Shown: piece after piece, positions 26,487 to 34,915 of the stretch
Numbering within the stretch: the stretch's first letter is position 1
Layout: every line of letters starts with the position of its first letter
Assembly: GCF_002777425.1 (NCBI RefSeq)
Contig: NZ_MDVC01000107.1
Span: 62,001-126,000, forward strand
Direction of reading: 5' to 3'
DNA length: 64,000 nucleotides
DNA from: Snodgrassella alvi
GTDB taxonomy: Bacteria > Pseudomonadota > Gammaproteobacteria > Burkholderiales > Neisseriaceae
Notes under the pieces: model-generated
What the model was told of the DNA's origin: nothing
What the model saw: only the letters and a program-made list of their open reading frames with translations
Database searches by the model: none
Program-made: the position numbers and the translations under genes

Positions 26487-26951
26487 ATGGAAGGCAAAAA
26501 AGTTGTACTGGATTGTTTAAACCGCTTACTGGCAGGAGAGCTGGCCGCACGTGACCAGTATTTTGCGCACTCACGTATGTATGAAGATATGGGCTATATG
26601 CAGCTTTTTCAGCGCATAGACCATGAGATGCAGGAAGAAACCGACCACGCCCACCAGTTTATCCACCGTATTCTGATGCTCAATGGCAAGCCAAACATGG
26701 TGCCGGATGCAGTCAATGTTGGTACCGATGTAGTGAGCATGTTGCAAAATGATCTGGCTACCGAGCTGAGTGTGCGCCAGAACCTGAAAGATGCAATTAA
26801 ACTATGTGAACAGGAACAAGACTATGTCACCCGGCAGTTTCTGGTGGCACAGTTGAAAGATACCGAAGAAGACCATGCCCACTGGCTGGAACAGCAATTA
26901 CGCCAGATTGAAGTAATGGGTTTGCCAAACTATCTGCAAAACCAGTTGTAA
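26487..26951 (+). CDS. bfrA: Bacterioferritin subunit A (ferroxidase type, no haem Met)
   Basis: Iron-storage four-helix subunit of 154 residues. The start is the ATG at 26487 with AAGGA upstream; an in-frame TTG at 26466 is less likely. By alignment with Escherichia coli Bfr, the ferroxidase ligands are present: Glu18, Tyr25, Glu51, His54, Glu94 and the later EEDH pair. Position 52, the haem ligand Met in haem-binding subunits, is Thr here. This is the BfrA type of Neisseria, which pairs with the next gene into a mixed 24-mer. The gap to bfrB is ten bases with AAGGAG. Confidence 0.93.
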   Translation: MEGKKVVLDCLNRLLAGELAARDQYFAHSRMYEDMGYMQLFQRIDHEMQEETDHAHQFIHRILMLNGKPNMVPDAVNVGTDVVSMLQNDLATELSVRQNLKDAIKLCEQEQDYVTRQFLVAQLKDTEEDHAHWLEQQLRQIEVMGLPNYLQNQL

Positions 26952-26961
26952 GGAGAAAAAT

Positions 26962-27435
26962 ATGCAGGGAGACCGTTTGGCCTTACAGGCACTGAATAAA
27001 AATCTGGGTTTGCTGCTGGTATCCATCAATCAGTATTTTTTACATGCACGGATATTACGCAACTGGGGCTTTGCCGAGCTGGGCGAAGTGCTGTACAAAC
27101 ACTCGATTCGCGACATGAAAAGTGCCGATGCACTGATTGAACGCATACTGCTGCTGGAAGGGCTGCCCAACTTGCAGGAATATGGCAAGATTCTGGTGGG
27201 TGAAAACATCACCGAAATTTTACAGTGTGACCAGCAGGCGGAACAGGCCAAGCATATCGCGCTGGCCGATGCGATTGCCGTGTGTGAAAATCAGCTTGAT
27301 TTTGTGTCACGCGATTTGCTTGAACAGCAAAAAGCAGTAAATGAAGAATATCTAGACTGGCTGGGCACACAGCTAGACCTGATTGAAGAAATTGGCTTGG
27401 CCAATTATGCCCAGACAGCGGCACGGGCAGACTGA
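26962..27435 (+). CDS. bfrB: Bacterioferritin subunit B (haem type, degenerate ferroxidase)
   Basis: The 157-residue partner of bfrA. It keeps Met52 (IRDMKSADA), the bis-Met haem ligand. The ferroxidase centre is lost: Leu replaces Glu18, Asp replaces Glu51, Ser replaces His54, and the EEGH pair becomes NEEY. The two subunits are thus complementary, one catalytic and one haem-carrying, exactly as described for neisserial BfrA/BfrB. The pair forms one operon with a strong terminator after the second gene. Confidence 0.93.
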   Translation: MQGDRLALQALNKNLGLLLVSINQYFLHARILRNWGFAELGEVLYKHSIRDMKSADALIERILLLEGLPNLQEYGKILVGENITEILQCDQQAEQAKHIALADAIAVCENQLDFVSRDLLEQQKAVNEEYLDWLGTQLDLIEEIGLANYAQTAARAD

Positions 27436-27457
27436 TACAGGTTATACAGAAAACAAC

Positions 27458-27488
27458 AACAGCACGTCTGCGCACGTGCTGTTTTTTT
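27458..27488. terminator. Strong terminator shared by bfrB and cysG
   Basis: AACAGCACGT (27458-27467) pairs with ACGTGCTGTT (27474-27483), followed by seven T on the plus strand. It lies 23 bases after the bfrB stop and just downstream of the convergent cysG, so it may act on both strands, with a weaker T-run on the minus side. Confidence 0.85.
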
Positions 27489-27509
27489 ATGGCAGCAAGC
27501 ACATCATCG

Positions 27510-28919
27510 CTAAGCTGCTGCCTCGTCGGCGACAGAATTGCCCTGTGGCTGAAACCACGCCAGTTGCTGCCGCAACCGTACCACCTCCCCAATAACCATC
27601 AGCGCCGGTGTGGCTGCCTGTTGTGCCAGTACCGCCAATTGATGCAGTTCACCGGTTAAGACACATTGATTGGCCTGAGTGCCATGCGAAATAATCGCTA
27701 CCGGCGTACTGCCCGCCCGCCCATGGGCAATTAACTGCCGGCTGATTTCTGCCGCTTGCAGCGTTCCCATATAAATCACCAGAGTTTGCCGTGCACAGGC
27801 CAGCGTCTGCCAGCCGTATGTCTGGCTGCCCAATTGCTGGTGGCCGGTAACGAACAAAACACTCTGGGCATAATCGCGATGCGTGAGTGGAATACCGGCA
27901 TAGGCAGTGGCTCCCAAACCGGCACTAATGCCGGGAATAATACGAAAAGGAATGCCAGCCGCTTGCAATACCGCACATTCTTCACCGCCACGGCCAAAGA
28001 CAAACGGATCACCGCCTTTGAGGCGTACCACACGTTTACCCTGCTGTGCCCACTCTACCAGCAGCTCATTGGTTTGCTGCTGTTGCACCTGATGGCGTCC
28101 GCAGCGTTTGCCCACACTGATTTTTAAAGCATCGCGACGCACCAGCGCCAACACTTCTGCCGATACCAGTGCATCGTATAACACCACATCCGCTGCCTGC
28201 ATGGCCTGCAAAGCATGTAAAGTTAGCAGGCCGGCATCGCCCGGGCCGGCACCCACCAGCGCCACTTCACCCTGCGGCAGCGGCTGGTGCTGAGTTAACT
28301 GTTGCTGCAACAGCGTTTCTGCCGCAACTTCATCGCCGCTGGCAATATACTGGCCAAAGCGGCTGTGCTGAAACAACTGCTCCCAGAAACGCCGCCGCTC
28401 ACTAAGACTGCGTAAGGCAGTTTTCACCTGTTTGCGCCAGCGTCCGGCTACCGCAGCCACCCGTCCCAGAGAGAAAGGCAGCAACACTTCAATCTGTTGG
28501 CGAATCAGGCGCGCCAGCACCGGCGCGTGGCCGTCGCTGCTCACCGCTACCTGTATTGGGCTGCGGTCAATCAGTGCCGGCACAATAAAGGAACAGCAGG
28601 CCGGCTGGTCGACACAGTTGCAAAATGTCGCCGCCGCTTCGGCCGCCTGAAAAATACGCCGATTCAGCGCATGGTCACTGGTGGCTGCAACCACCAGAAA
28701 CACACCATTCAATAAATCGGGGCTGAATTCCGTACCAATGTATTCGGCTTGTTGTGCCGCAAACCACTCTGCAAACTGAGCAGTGGTTTGCTGCGCAACC
28801 ACCTGTAGCCGCGCGCCGGCCTGTAACAGCGCGCTGGCCTTACGTTCGGCCACCAGACCGCCGCCTACCAGTAATACCTTGCGCTGATATAAATGAGTAA
28901 ATATCGGATAGTGATTCAT
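27510..28919 (-). CDS. cysG: Sirohaem synthase (precorrin-2 dehydrogenase/ferrochelatase plus uroporphyrinogen III methyltransferase)
   Basis: A 469-residue bifunctional enzyme making sirohaem for sulfite reductase. The N-terminal 150 residues are the NAD-dependent dehydrogenase/ferrochelatase part, starting YPIFTHLYQRKVLLVGGG. The SAM methyltransferase occupies about 215-460 with VALVGAGPGDAGLLTL and VVRLKGGDPFVFGRGGEE. Length is typical of CysG. It is divergent from cysH across a 258-base spacer that should contain both promoters. It belongs to the sulfate assimilation set on the right. Confidence 0.95.
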   Translation of the reverse strand: MNHYPIFTHLYQRKVLLVGGGLVAERKASALLQAGARLQVVAQQTTAQFAEWFAAQQAEYIGTEFSPDLLNGVFLVVAATSDHALNRRIFQAAEAAATFCNCVDQPACCSFIVPALIDRSPIQVAVSSDGHAPVLARLIRQQIEVLLPFSLGRVAAVAGRWRKQVKTALRSLSERRRFWEQLFQHSRFGQYIASGDEVAAETLLQQQLTQHQPLPQGEVALVGAGPGDAGLLTLHALQAMQAADVVLYDALVSAEVLALVRRDALKISVGKRCGRHQVQQQQTNELLVEWAQQGKRVVRLKGGDPFVFGRGGEECAVLQAAGIPFRIIPGISAGLGATAYAGIPLTHRDYAQSVLFVTGHQQLGSQTYGWQTLACARQTLVIYMGTLQAAEISRQLIAHGRAGSTPVAIISHGTQANQCVLTGELHQLAVLAQQAATPALMVIGEVVRLRQQLAWFQPQGNSVADEAAA

Positions 28920-29054
28920 ACTGGCTTATCGTTGTATTTAGCATGCCATCTTATAAGCACCAGTGCCCGCCTGAAAAAGAAGCAATTTTTCTAACCAAAG
29001 CGTTGGCAGTTATATCTGCCATCGCCATGCACAGACTGGGGATTTGGTTATAAA

Positions 29055-29075
29055 GAAAGAAATTTTTATTCTTTC
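29055..29075. promoter_or_regulatory. Inverted repeat in the cysG-cysH divergent spacer
   Basis: GAAAGAA (29055-29061) and TTCTTTC (29069-29075) flank an AT core, in the divergent spacer. Its placement fits an operator for a CysB-type regulator. No direct evidence of binding. Confidence 0.3.
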
Positions 29076-29177
29076 CTTGCCGTTGCCTGCGCTTGCTACT
29101 ATCCGTGTGATTCAGACAGTAATCAGCTTAAACAGTTGCTGTCATTAACAAATTGTACATTCAGGATAGTCATAACC

Positions 29178-29900
29178 ATGTTGCGCCCTCGCCTGTGGAC
29201 ACCACCGCATGATGCGGCCGCCACCAAACGCCTGCCGGCCTTAACCGCCCAGTTGCAGACACGTTTACAGCAGATTGTACGGCAGCATCAGCATATTAAA
29301 TTTGCCTCCAGTCTGGCGGTTGAAGACATGGTCATTACCGATATCATTGTGCGCGAGCAGCTACCAATTGAAATATTTACCCTCAATACCGGCGCACTCA
29401 ATAACGAAACACAGAACCTGCTGCGTGCCGCCTATGAGCATTGGGGTATCCGCATTGCCGAATACCGGCCGGATGAAGACGCTGTTGATGCCTATGTAGC
29501 CGCCCATGGCAAACAGGCTTTTTATGACAGCGTTGCCCTGCGGCGTGAATGCTGCCATATCCGCAAAATCGAACCGCTTGGCCGCGCCCTGAACAAGGCC
29601 GATGCATGGATAACCGGACAGCGGCGGGAGCAATCAACTACACGCACAGCGTTAGCACTGGCGGAGCAGGATAAAGCGCATGGCATCGCCAAATACAATC
29701 CACTGGCCGACTGGCTGGAAACCGAAGTATGGGCATATGCCCAGATGCAGCAGTTGCCAGTAAACGAGCTGTACCAGCAAGGCTATCCAAGCATTGGCTG
29801 TGAGCCCTGCACCCGTCCCGTAAAAGCCGGAGAAGACATTCGTGCCGGACGCTGGTGGTGGGAAAGTCAGGATAGCAAAGAATGTGGTTTGCACAAATAG
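29178..29900 (+). CDS. cysH: Assimilatory adenylyl-sulfate (APS) reductase
   Basis: Reduces APS to sulfite. The 240-residue protein begins at the ATG 29178 after AGGAT. The substrate-binding region is FASSLAVEDMVI (P-loop-like) and FTLNTGALNNET. The cysteine motifs ECCHIRKIEPL and SIGCEPCTRPV give four cysteines for a [4Fe-4S] cluster and mark the APS-specific type rather than the PAPS type. No cysC (APS kinase) gene is seen in the window, which agrees with direct APS use. It is followed after 62 bases by cysD. Confidence 0.93.
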   Translation: MLRPRLWTPPHDAAATKRLPALTAQLQTRLQQIVRQHQHIKFASSLAVEDMVITDIIVREQLPIEIFTLNTGALNNETQNLLRAAYEHWGIRIAEYRPDEDAVDAYVAAHGKQAFYDSVALRRECCHIRKIEPLGRALNKADAWITGQRREQSTTRTALALAEQDKAHGIAKYNPLADWLETEVWAYAQMQQLPVNELYQQGYPSIGCEPCTRPVKAGEDIRAGRWWWESQDSKECGLHK

Positions 29901-29962
29901 GCAGAAATCAACCCAGCGTTGCAGGCATGGCCGACATGCTTGGCAGCCATAACGGAAACATC

Positions 29963-30877
29963 ATGAGTATTCAAGACAAACATCTGGACTGGCTGGAAGC
30001 CGAATCGATTTACATCATCCGCGAAGTAGTAGCCGAAGCACGCAATCCGGCGTTACTATTTTCCGGCGGCAAAGATTCAGTAGTACTGCTGGCACTGGCC
30101 GTCAAAGCATTTCAGATTCCCGGACACAGCCTGCAATTACCGCTTACACTGGTACATATAGATACCGGACACAACTATCCCGAAGTCATCGCTTTTCGCG
30201 ATGCCACCGTACAACAGTTGGGCGCACGGCTGATTGTTGGCAGCGTAGAAGATTCTATCCGCCGCGGCAGTGTAACCCTGCGCCGTGCTACCGATTCACG
30301 CAATGCCGCACAGGCCATCACCCTGCTGGAAACCATCGAAGCCAATGGCTTTGATGCATTAATGGGCGGCGCGCGGCGGGATGAGGAAAAAGCCCGCGCC
30401 AAAGAACGGATTTTCTCCTTTCGGGATGAATTTGGTCAGTGGGATCCCAAAAACCAGCGGCCGGAATTATGGGATTTATACAATACCCGCCTGCACCCGG
30501 GCGAAAACATGCGCGTATTCCCGATTTCCAACTGGACAGAACTCGATATCTGGCAATACATCGCGCGCGAACAGCTTGCCTTGCCACCGATTTACTATGC
30601 ACACCAGCGAGAAGTCGTAGAACGCGGCAATATGCTGGTACCAGTAACCGAGCTGACACCCAAAAAAGAAAACGAAGTGAGCGTAATCCGCAGCGTACGC
30701 TTCCGTACCGTAGGCGATATTTCCTGCACCTGCCCCGTAGCCAGCGTAGCGGCCACCGCAGCAGAAATCATAGCCGAAACCGCACAAACCACCATCTCCG
30801 AGCGCAACGCTACCCGCATGGATGATCAAGTATCAGAAGCAGCAATGGAAGAGCGCAAGAAAGCAGGTTATTTCTGA
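29963..30877 (+). CDS. cysD: Sulfate adenylyltransferase subunit 2
   Basis: Catalytic subunit of ATP sulfurylase that makes APS from sulfate and ATP. The 304-residue protein has the PP-loop LFSGGKDSVVLLAL near residue 38, VHIDTGHNYPEV, and the C-terminal TLRRATDS and GAGGARRDE-like segments of CysD. The start at 29963 matches the usual CysD N-terminus (QDKHLDWLEAESIYI); upstream in-frame Met codons lie in a poorly conserved extension. It overlaps the next gene by one base (TGATG). Confidence 0.93.
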   Translation: MSIQDKHLDWLEAESIYIIREVVAEARNPALLFSGGKDSVVLLALAVKAFQIPGHSLQLPLTLVHIDTGHNYPEVIAFRDATVQQLGARLIVGSVEDSIRRGSVTLRRATDSRNAAQAITLLETIEANGFDALMGGARRDEEKARAKERIFSFRDEFGQWDPKNQRPELWDLYNTRLHPGENMRVFPISNWTELDIWQYIAREQLALPPIYYAHQREVVERGNMLVPVTELTPKKENEVSVIRSVRFRTVGDISCTCPVASVAATAAEIIAETAQTTISERNATRMDDQVSEAAMEERKKAGYF

Positions 30878-31479
30878 TGGCCAATACACCCACCACAGCA
30901 ACACCGCATATATTTATCGTACACGGCTTTCAGAGTAGCCCGCATGATAACTGGTTTGACTGGCTGGCCACACAAGCACGCGCCGCCGGTAACACCGTAA
31001 CCCAGCCGGCCATGCCCACACCAGACTACCCACAGGCCGCAGAGTGGCAGCAGACACTGGATGAAATTATCGGCCAGCCCCAAGCAAACACCTTTCTGAT
31101 TGGCCACAGCCTCGGCGTCATCACCTTGCTGCACTTTCTCAGCCGGCACCGGCCGGCACGGCTGGGCGGGCTCATACTAGTGGCCGGCTTTGCCACCCAA
31201 CTGCCCGAATTAAAAATACTGGATGACTATATCCATGCCAGCCAGCCCGATTTCACCGCTTTGCAGCACATCAGCATGAAGGTACACAGCATTATTTCCA
31301 CCAATGACCCCTATGTTCCCGAAGCCGCCAGCAGCACCATCGCCCATGCATTGCATAGCAGCATCGATTATGTACCGTCTGGCGGCCACCTAATGGCCGA
31401 AGACGGATTCAGCGAATTACCACCCGTCTGGCAGAGCCTGCAACAAATGCTGGCGCAGGCAGCAACCCCACAAAAGTGA
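30877..31479 (+). CDS. RBBP9/YdeN-type alpha/beta hydrolase
   Basis: A 200-residue small serine hydrolase. It begins with IFIVHGFQSSPHDNWF (oxyanion side), has the nucleophile in GHSLGV, the acid in STNDPYVP and the His in GGHLMAEDGF, so the triad is complete. The closest families are RBBP9 and YdeN, whose substrates are mostly unknown. It sits inside the cys operon, between cysD and cysN, overlapping cysD by one base; insertion of a hydrolase between these two is unusual. A link to sulfur metabolism is not shown. Confidence 0.85.
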   Translation: MANTPTTATPHIFIVHGFQSSPHDNWFDWLATQARAAGNTVTQPAMPTPDYPQAAEWQQTLDEIIGQPQANTFLIGHSLGVITLLHFLSRHRPARLGGLILVAGFATQLPELKILDDYIHASQPDFTALQHISMKVHSIISTNDPYVPEAASSTIAHALHSSIDYVPSGGHLMAEDGFSELPPVWQSLQQMLAQAATPQK

Positions 31480-31486
31480 GACACCG

Positions 31487-32782
31487 ATGAGCACCGATTC
31501 CGTATTGCGTTTTATAACTGCCGGCAGCGTGGATGATGGCAAATCTACCCTGATAGGGCGTCTACTGTTTGACAGCCAGTCATTACTGGCCGATCAAGTG
31601 GCCGCCCTGTATCACGGCAAACACAAACGTACCGCCGATGGCGTCCCCGATTTTGCCCAGCTCACCGACGGGCTGGCCGCCGAGCGCGAGCAGGGCATAA
31701 CCATCGACGTAGCCTACCGTTATTTTGCCACACCAGCACGCAAATTCATCATTGCCGACACCCCCGGGCATGAACAATACACCCGCAATATGGTAACCGG
31801 AGCCTCAACCGCCGATGCCGCCATTATCCTGATAGATGCCACCCGGCTGGATTACAGCGAACACACACCGGCTTTATTACCGCAAACCCAGCGCCACAGT
31901 GCCATCCTCAAACTGCTCGGAACAGCACACATCATCGTGGCCGTAAACAAACTGGATTTACTCGACTACAGCGAAGAAAAATTCAACGCCATCAAACGTG
32001 CCTATAACAAACTGGCTACAGCACTGGATTTGCACAATATTAACTACGTACCCATCTCCGCCCTCAATGGAGACAACATCGTAACCGTCAGCGCGCATAT
32101 GCCGTGGTATCAGGGGCAGCCATTGTTACGACTGCTGGAAAGCCTGCCCGTGGCCAACCGCAACAGCCAGCTTTTGGCCGCACCGGCACTATTTCCAGTA
32201 CAGCGCGTTGCGCGGCTGGATGGCAGCAGTGCCGATGATTTTCGCGGGTATCAGGGGCGGCTGGAACAAGGCTGCCTGCGCGTGGGCAACCCAGTGCGCA
32301 TCGAACCGGCCGGCCAGACCAGCACCATTGCCGCCATATATACCCCGGCCGGTCAGGTAGAGCAGGCACAGGCCGGTACCGTGCTCACCATAGTACTGGC
32401 TGATGATATAGATGTATCACGCGGCGACAGCATCGTTGCCGCAGACAGCACATTGCAGCCAGTTAAAAATCTCAGCGCTTCAATATGCTGGTTTGACAGC
32501 AAGCCATTGAATTGCGCCCGACGCTACTGGCTCAAACATAGCACACAGACCGTTTATACCAAAATCAGGCAGGTTGATTACCTGCTCGATGTACAAAGCC
32601 TGAATCACCGCCAAGACAGCGACAGTATGCAACTGAATGATATCGGCCGCATACAGCTCAGCGTGCAGAAACCAATAGTAGCCACTACCTACCAAGCCAA
32701 TCCGGCTACCGGTGCCTTTATCCTGATTGACGAAACCACCAATCACACCGTAGCCGCCGGCATGATTGCCTCACTGGCCTAA
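31487..32782 (+). CDS. cysN: Sulfate adenylyltransferase subunit 1 (GTPase)
   Basis: The GTPase subunit that drives ATP sulfurylase. The 431-residue protein has the G1 loop GSVDDGKSTLIGRLL, the G3 DTPGHEQYTRNM and the G4 NKLDLLD, followed by two beta-barrel domains. It has no C-terminal APS kinase extension, in keeping with the APS-type cysH. It starts eight bases after the hydrolase stop. The usual length of an unfused CysN is about 470, so it is slightly short at the C-terminus but all GTPase motifs are present. Confidence 0.93.
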   Translation: MSTDSVLRFITAGSVDDGKSTLIGRLLFDSQSLLADQVAALYHGKHKRTADGVPDFAQLTDGLAAEREQGITIDVAYRYFATPARKFIIADTPGHEQYTRNMVTGASTADAAIILIDATRLDYSEHTPALLPQTQRHSAILKLLGTAHIIVAVNKLDLLDYSEEKFNAIKRAYNKLATALDLHNINYVPISALNGDNIVTVSAHMPWYQGQPLLRLLESLPVANRNSQLLAAPALFPVQRVARLDGSSADDFRGYQGRLEQGCLRVGNPVRIEPAGQTSTIAAIYTPAGQVEQAQAGTVLTIVLADDIDVSRGDSIVAADSTLQPVKNLSASICWFDSKPLNCARRYWLKHSTQTVYTKIRQVDYLLDVQSLNHRQDSDSMQLNDIGRIQLSVQKPIVATTYQANPATGAFILIDETTNHTVAAGMIASLA

Positions 32783-32844
32783 AACCGCACTCAAGTGCGT
32801 GTCTGTAGCCTGAAAAATCCGGCGCAGATAATTAACCCTCTCAC

Positions 32845-32880
32845 ATACACTGCCAGCCTCACTTCACACTGGCAGTGTAT
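32845..32880 (+). terminator. Hairpin after cysN
   Basis: Perfect stem of 12 bases (32845-32856 ATACACTGCCAG with 32869-32880) and a 12-base loop, 62 bases past the cysN stop. No long T-run follows, so it may be rho-independent only in part. Confidence 0.55.
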
Positions 32881-33459
32881 AGTTATTCATTATTAGCCAC
32901 AGCAGCATTTACACGTGGGGTAGTGCTTTTTTTTTGAACCTTTCTGCAACACACACAAAAGGCTGAAATATAGGAAACACGGGCATTCAGGGAGGGGGAT
33001 GGCAAAAATTTGAAATTCAGCTTTTGTACCTTTTTAGGCAAAAATTGCGCAAATTTTGAAATCTTTTAAGCAGATAATAAAAAGGTTTGAGCAATATTTA
33101 AACTGTTGTGCCATATCGATTTCAAGCATTAATATGGCGCAATTATTTTTATTTCAAATGTACAACTTAAAAAAGTTTTTTAAAAACATTAAATTGAATT
33201 CGATTTCTAAAATTTTATTACCTATTACTTTTTTCTAAGTTATACAGTGTTATATAAATTAAATCGTATAGTAGCCTTGTTTTTTACCATTATTTCTGTG
33301 TTTTGCTTGCAAGTCATGAGTAAACCAATTCCATTGAACAAAGCATGGGCTATTAGATTGGTTTGATTTGTTTATAATTAGCAAACTAAACAAAATGCAC
33401 AGTTTTTTGCTTAATTATTTAATTAAATTAATTGGTTATAGAAAAGTATGAATTAATAT

Positions 33460-33500
33460 GGTTATCGGCCAAACAAAAAACATTTGTTTGGCCGATAACC
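33460..33500. repeat. Perfect 18-bp inverted repeat (hairpin) with 5-base loop
   Basis: GGTTATCGGCCAAACAAA at 33460-33477 is exactly reverse-complemented at 33483-33500 around the loop AAACA. It stands alone in an AT-rich intergenic region, 116 bases from the nearest stop, with no T-run. Could be a strong terminator of the minus-strand repressor gene, a recombination site, or a regulatory RNA element. Confidence 0.8.
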
Positions 33501-33615
33501 GCTACAAAGAAATATGCAGACGCATGGATTTATTTGCATATTCACTAGTTTATATTAATCGAATTAAAACAGCATAACCAGTCACAACTAACTAGTATAG
33601 AAATCATTTAATCTG

Positions 33616-34248
33616 TTATTTTGATTGCAGCTTGTTGCGCCCAAATTCATAGATTAACAAGCTAAGCCATTTTTTTAAATATGTTTCCGCTTTTTCGTAA
33701 TCCTTTAATGCTATGCATTTATAACTACTGGTATTACAATATGCGCTTAAACTCTGCCAAACCGACCGTGCTGTCCTCGGTTTTTTTTTCAAAATTTTTT
33801 CAGTTTCTACAATTTGTCTAACCAGCTCTTGTAAATTTCTTATTTCCTTATCAGTGATATAAATAATTTCTTTATTTTTTTCATTTTCTCGTTTGTTAGA
33901 ATAAATTTGAGTATGGTGCACAACCGCTTCAGATGCCGCAATAACCGAATTATTGACATTGCCAGATATTAAATTTCCTACAGCATAGACATTTTCAGTA
34001 ATCTCCTCCTTATTTTTAGAAGAAACAACATCTAAATTCATAGATCTTATCCCCGTAAATATAAACTGAATATCAACTCCCAGTTTTGTTGCCGCAAGTA
34101 AAAACTCAGCAGACATATTAACTTTTCCTGATTCATATAAACGTAGACTTTCACTACTAACATTTGTTTGTGCTGCGAAATTTTTGCGTGAATAGCCGAG
34201 ACGCTCTCTTTCATTAATTAAATTCATTGCCAAATCAATTAATTGCAT
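33616..34248 (-). CDS. XRE-type repressor with a C-terminal ORF6C-like domain
   Basis: The 210-residue protein has an N-terminal helix-turn-helix (RKNFAAQTNVSSESLRLYESGK, residues about 21-42; the recognition helix follows SSES). The C-terminal 75 residues (LVRQIVETEKILKK, then WQSLSAYCNTSSYKCIALKDYEKAETYL) resemble the ORF6C domain of phage regulators. It has AAAGGGG upstream of the ATG. It is divergent from a Ner-like gene across a 124-base spacer holding a palindrome, the usual arrangement of a temperate-phage switch. The target is inferred to be that spacer. The Lys/Asn-rich, AT-rich codons set it apart from the housekeeping genes. Confidence 0.8.
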   Translation of the reverse strand: MQLIDLAMNLINERERLGYSRKNFAAQTNVSSESLRLYESGKVNMSAEFLLAATKLGVDIQFIFTGIRSMNLDVVSSKNKEEITENVYAVGNLISGNVNNSVIAASEAVVHHTQIYSNKRENEKNKEIIYITDKEIRNLQELVRQIVETEKILKKKPRTARSVWQSLSAYCNTSSYKCIALKDYEKAETYLKKWLSLLIYEFGRNKLQSK

Positions 34249-34268
34249 AATTAAACCCCTTTAAATTC

Positions 34269-34300
34269 ACAAAGATACTTGCTATACCAAATATCTTTGT
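34269..34300. promoter_or_regulatory. Operator-like dyad between the XRE repressor and the Ner-like gene
   Basis: ACAAAGATA (34269-34277) and TATCTTTGT (34292-34300) form a perfect 9-base dyad with a 14-base spacer, in the divergent intergenic region. A TTGCTA near 34280 could be the -35 of the rightward promoter, so binding here would block it. Predicted operator. Confidence 0.55.
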
Positions 34301-34372
34301 AGTAAAGTTAGTTCGTTAGTTAAAACAAGCAGGTAAATCAGTCAAGTAGACCAGTATTTTAATGGGAAAACT

Positions 34373-34558
34373 ATGGAGCCGAATGAAATTTATGAAGATT
34401 CAAAGAAAAAAGGCTTATCTGCGCGATTAATTGCAGATGCTTTAAATGTGACAAATCATTCCGTTGCTGAAGTTATAACAAGTGGTAGAAGAAGTAAAAG
34501 AATTGCAGAGGCAATAGCCAAACTTATTGGAAAACCATTTACAGATGCTTTCAGCTAG
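34373..34558 (+). CDS. Ner/Nlp-like winged-helix DNA-binding protein
   Basis: A 61-residue basic protein whose sequence (IYEDSKKKGLSARLIADAL, then NHSVAEVITSGRRSKRIAEA) resembles Mu Ner and the Nlp regulators. Ner keeps the early promoter and repressor promoter in check in Mu-like phages. It faces the XRE repressor across an operator-bearing spacer. The ribosome site GGGAAAA precedes the ATG. Small size and strong pattern make it credible; the phage it once served is not otherwise visible nearby. Confidence 0.75.
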   Translation: MEPNEIYEDSKKKGLSARLIADALNVTNHSVAEVITSGRRSKRIAEAIAKLIGKPFTDAFS

Positions 34559-34710
34559 CTATTGATTAAAACATATACCCAAGCATACATACCACGTAAA
34601 TATTTGTTTAAAGATTATTCATAGCACAGGCCTTAGAGGTAAGTACAAATACAGCAATATAAAAAGTGTATGTAAACAACAAGTAAGAATAATGTGTGAA
34701 CATTAATTGA

Positions 34711-34738
34711 ATATAGGTTATATTGCTATAACCTATAT
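34711..34738. repeat. Perfect 12-bp inverted repeat with TTGC loop
   Basis: ATATAGGTTATA (34711-34722) pairs with TATAACCTATAT (34727-34738). No T-run follows. It may be a weak terminator of the Ner-like gene or a protein-binding dyad. Confidence 0.6.
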
Positions 34739-34819
34739 GTGTTGTATCAACCCAATTGCAGGTTAACAACTTAAGACTATTATAGATAACGTAAATATTG
34801 CAAAGAATAATTAGAAAAA

Positions 34820-34841
34820 TTGTCAAATCACATGTTGACAA
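34820..34841. promoter_or_regulatory. Operator-like dyad and -35 for the LexA-like repressor gene
   Basis: TTGTCAA (34820-34826) and TTGACAA (34835-34841) form a dyad with an 8-base centre. The right half is also a consensus TTGACA -35 box, about 75 bases upstream of the gene. This layout fits autoregulation by the LexA-like protein. The -10 box is not clear. Confidence 0.5.
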
Positions 34842-34915
34842 TAACTATTTTTGTAAACAAAACATAACACCAATTAAGTTAATATTCTATTGTCTTTTTA
34901 ATCGGGAAATAACAG

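Larger units (their letters stand above)
32783..33615. other. AT-rich left edge of the accessory island
   Basis: More than 800 bases without a credible gene. It holds the cysN hairpin and the 41-base palindrome at 33460-33500. A 60-codon frame at 33056-33238 lies in low-complexity AT-rich sequence and lacks a ribosome site, so it is not called. No integrase or attachment repeat could be recognised. Confidence 0.55.
34559..34915. other. Intergenic region between Ner-like and LexA-like genes
   Basis: About 357 bases, AT-rich. It contains the 12-base perfect palindrome at 34711-34738 and the operator-like dyad 34820-34841. A minus-strand frame at 34608-34841 is hydrophobic and has no ribosome site; I do not call it. 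Confidence 0.5.

Noticed and set aside
33056..33238. 60-codon AT-rich frame
   Set aside because: Low complexity and no ribosome site.
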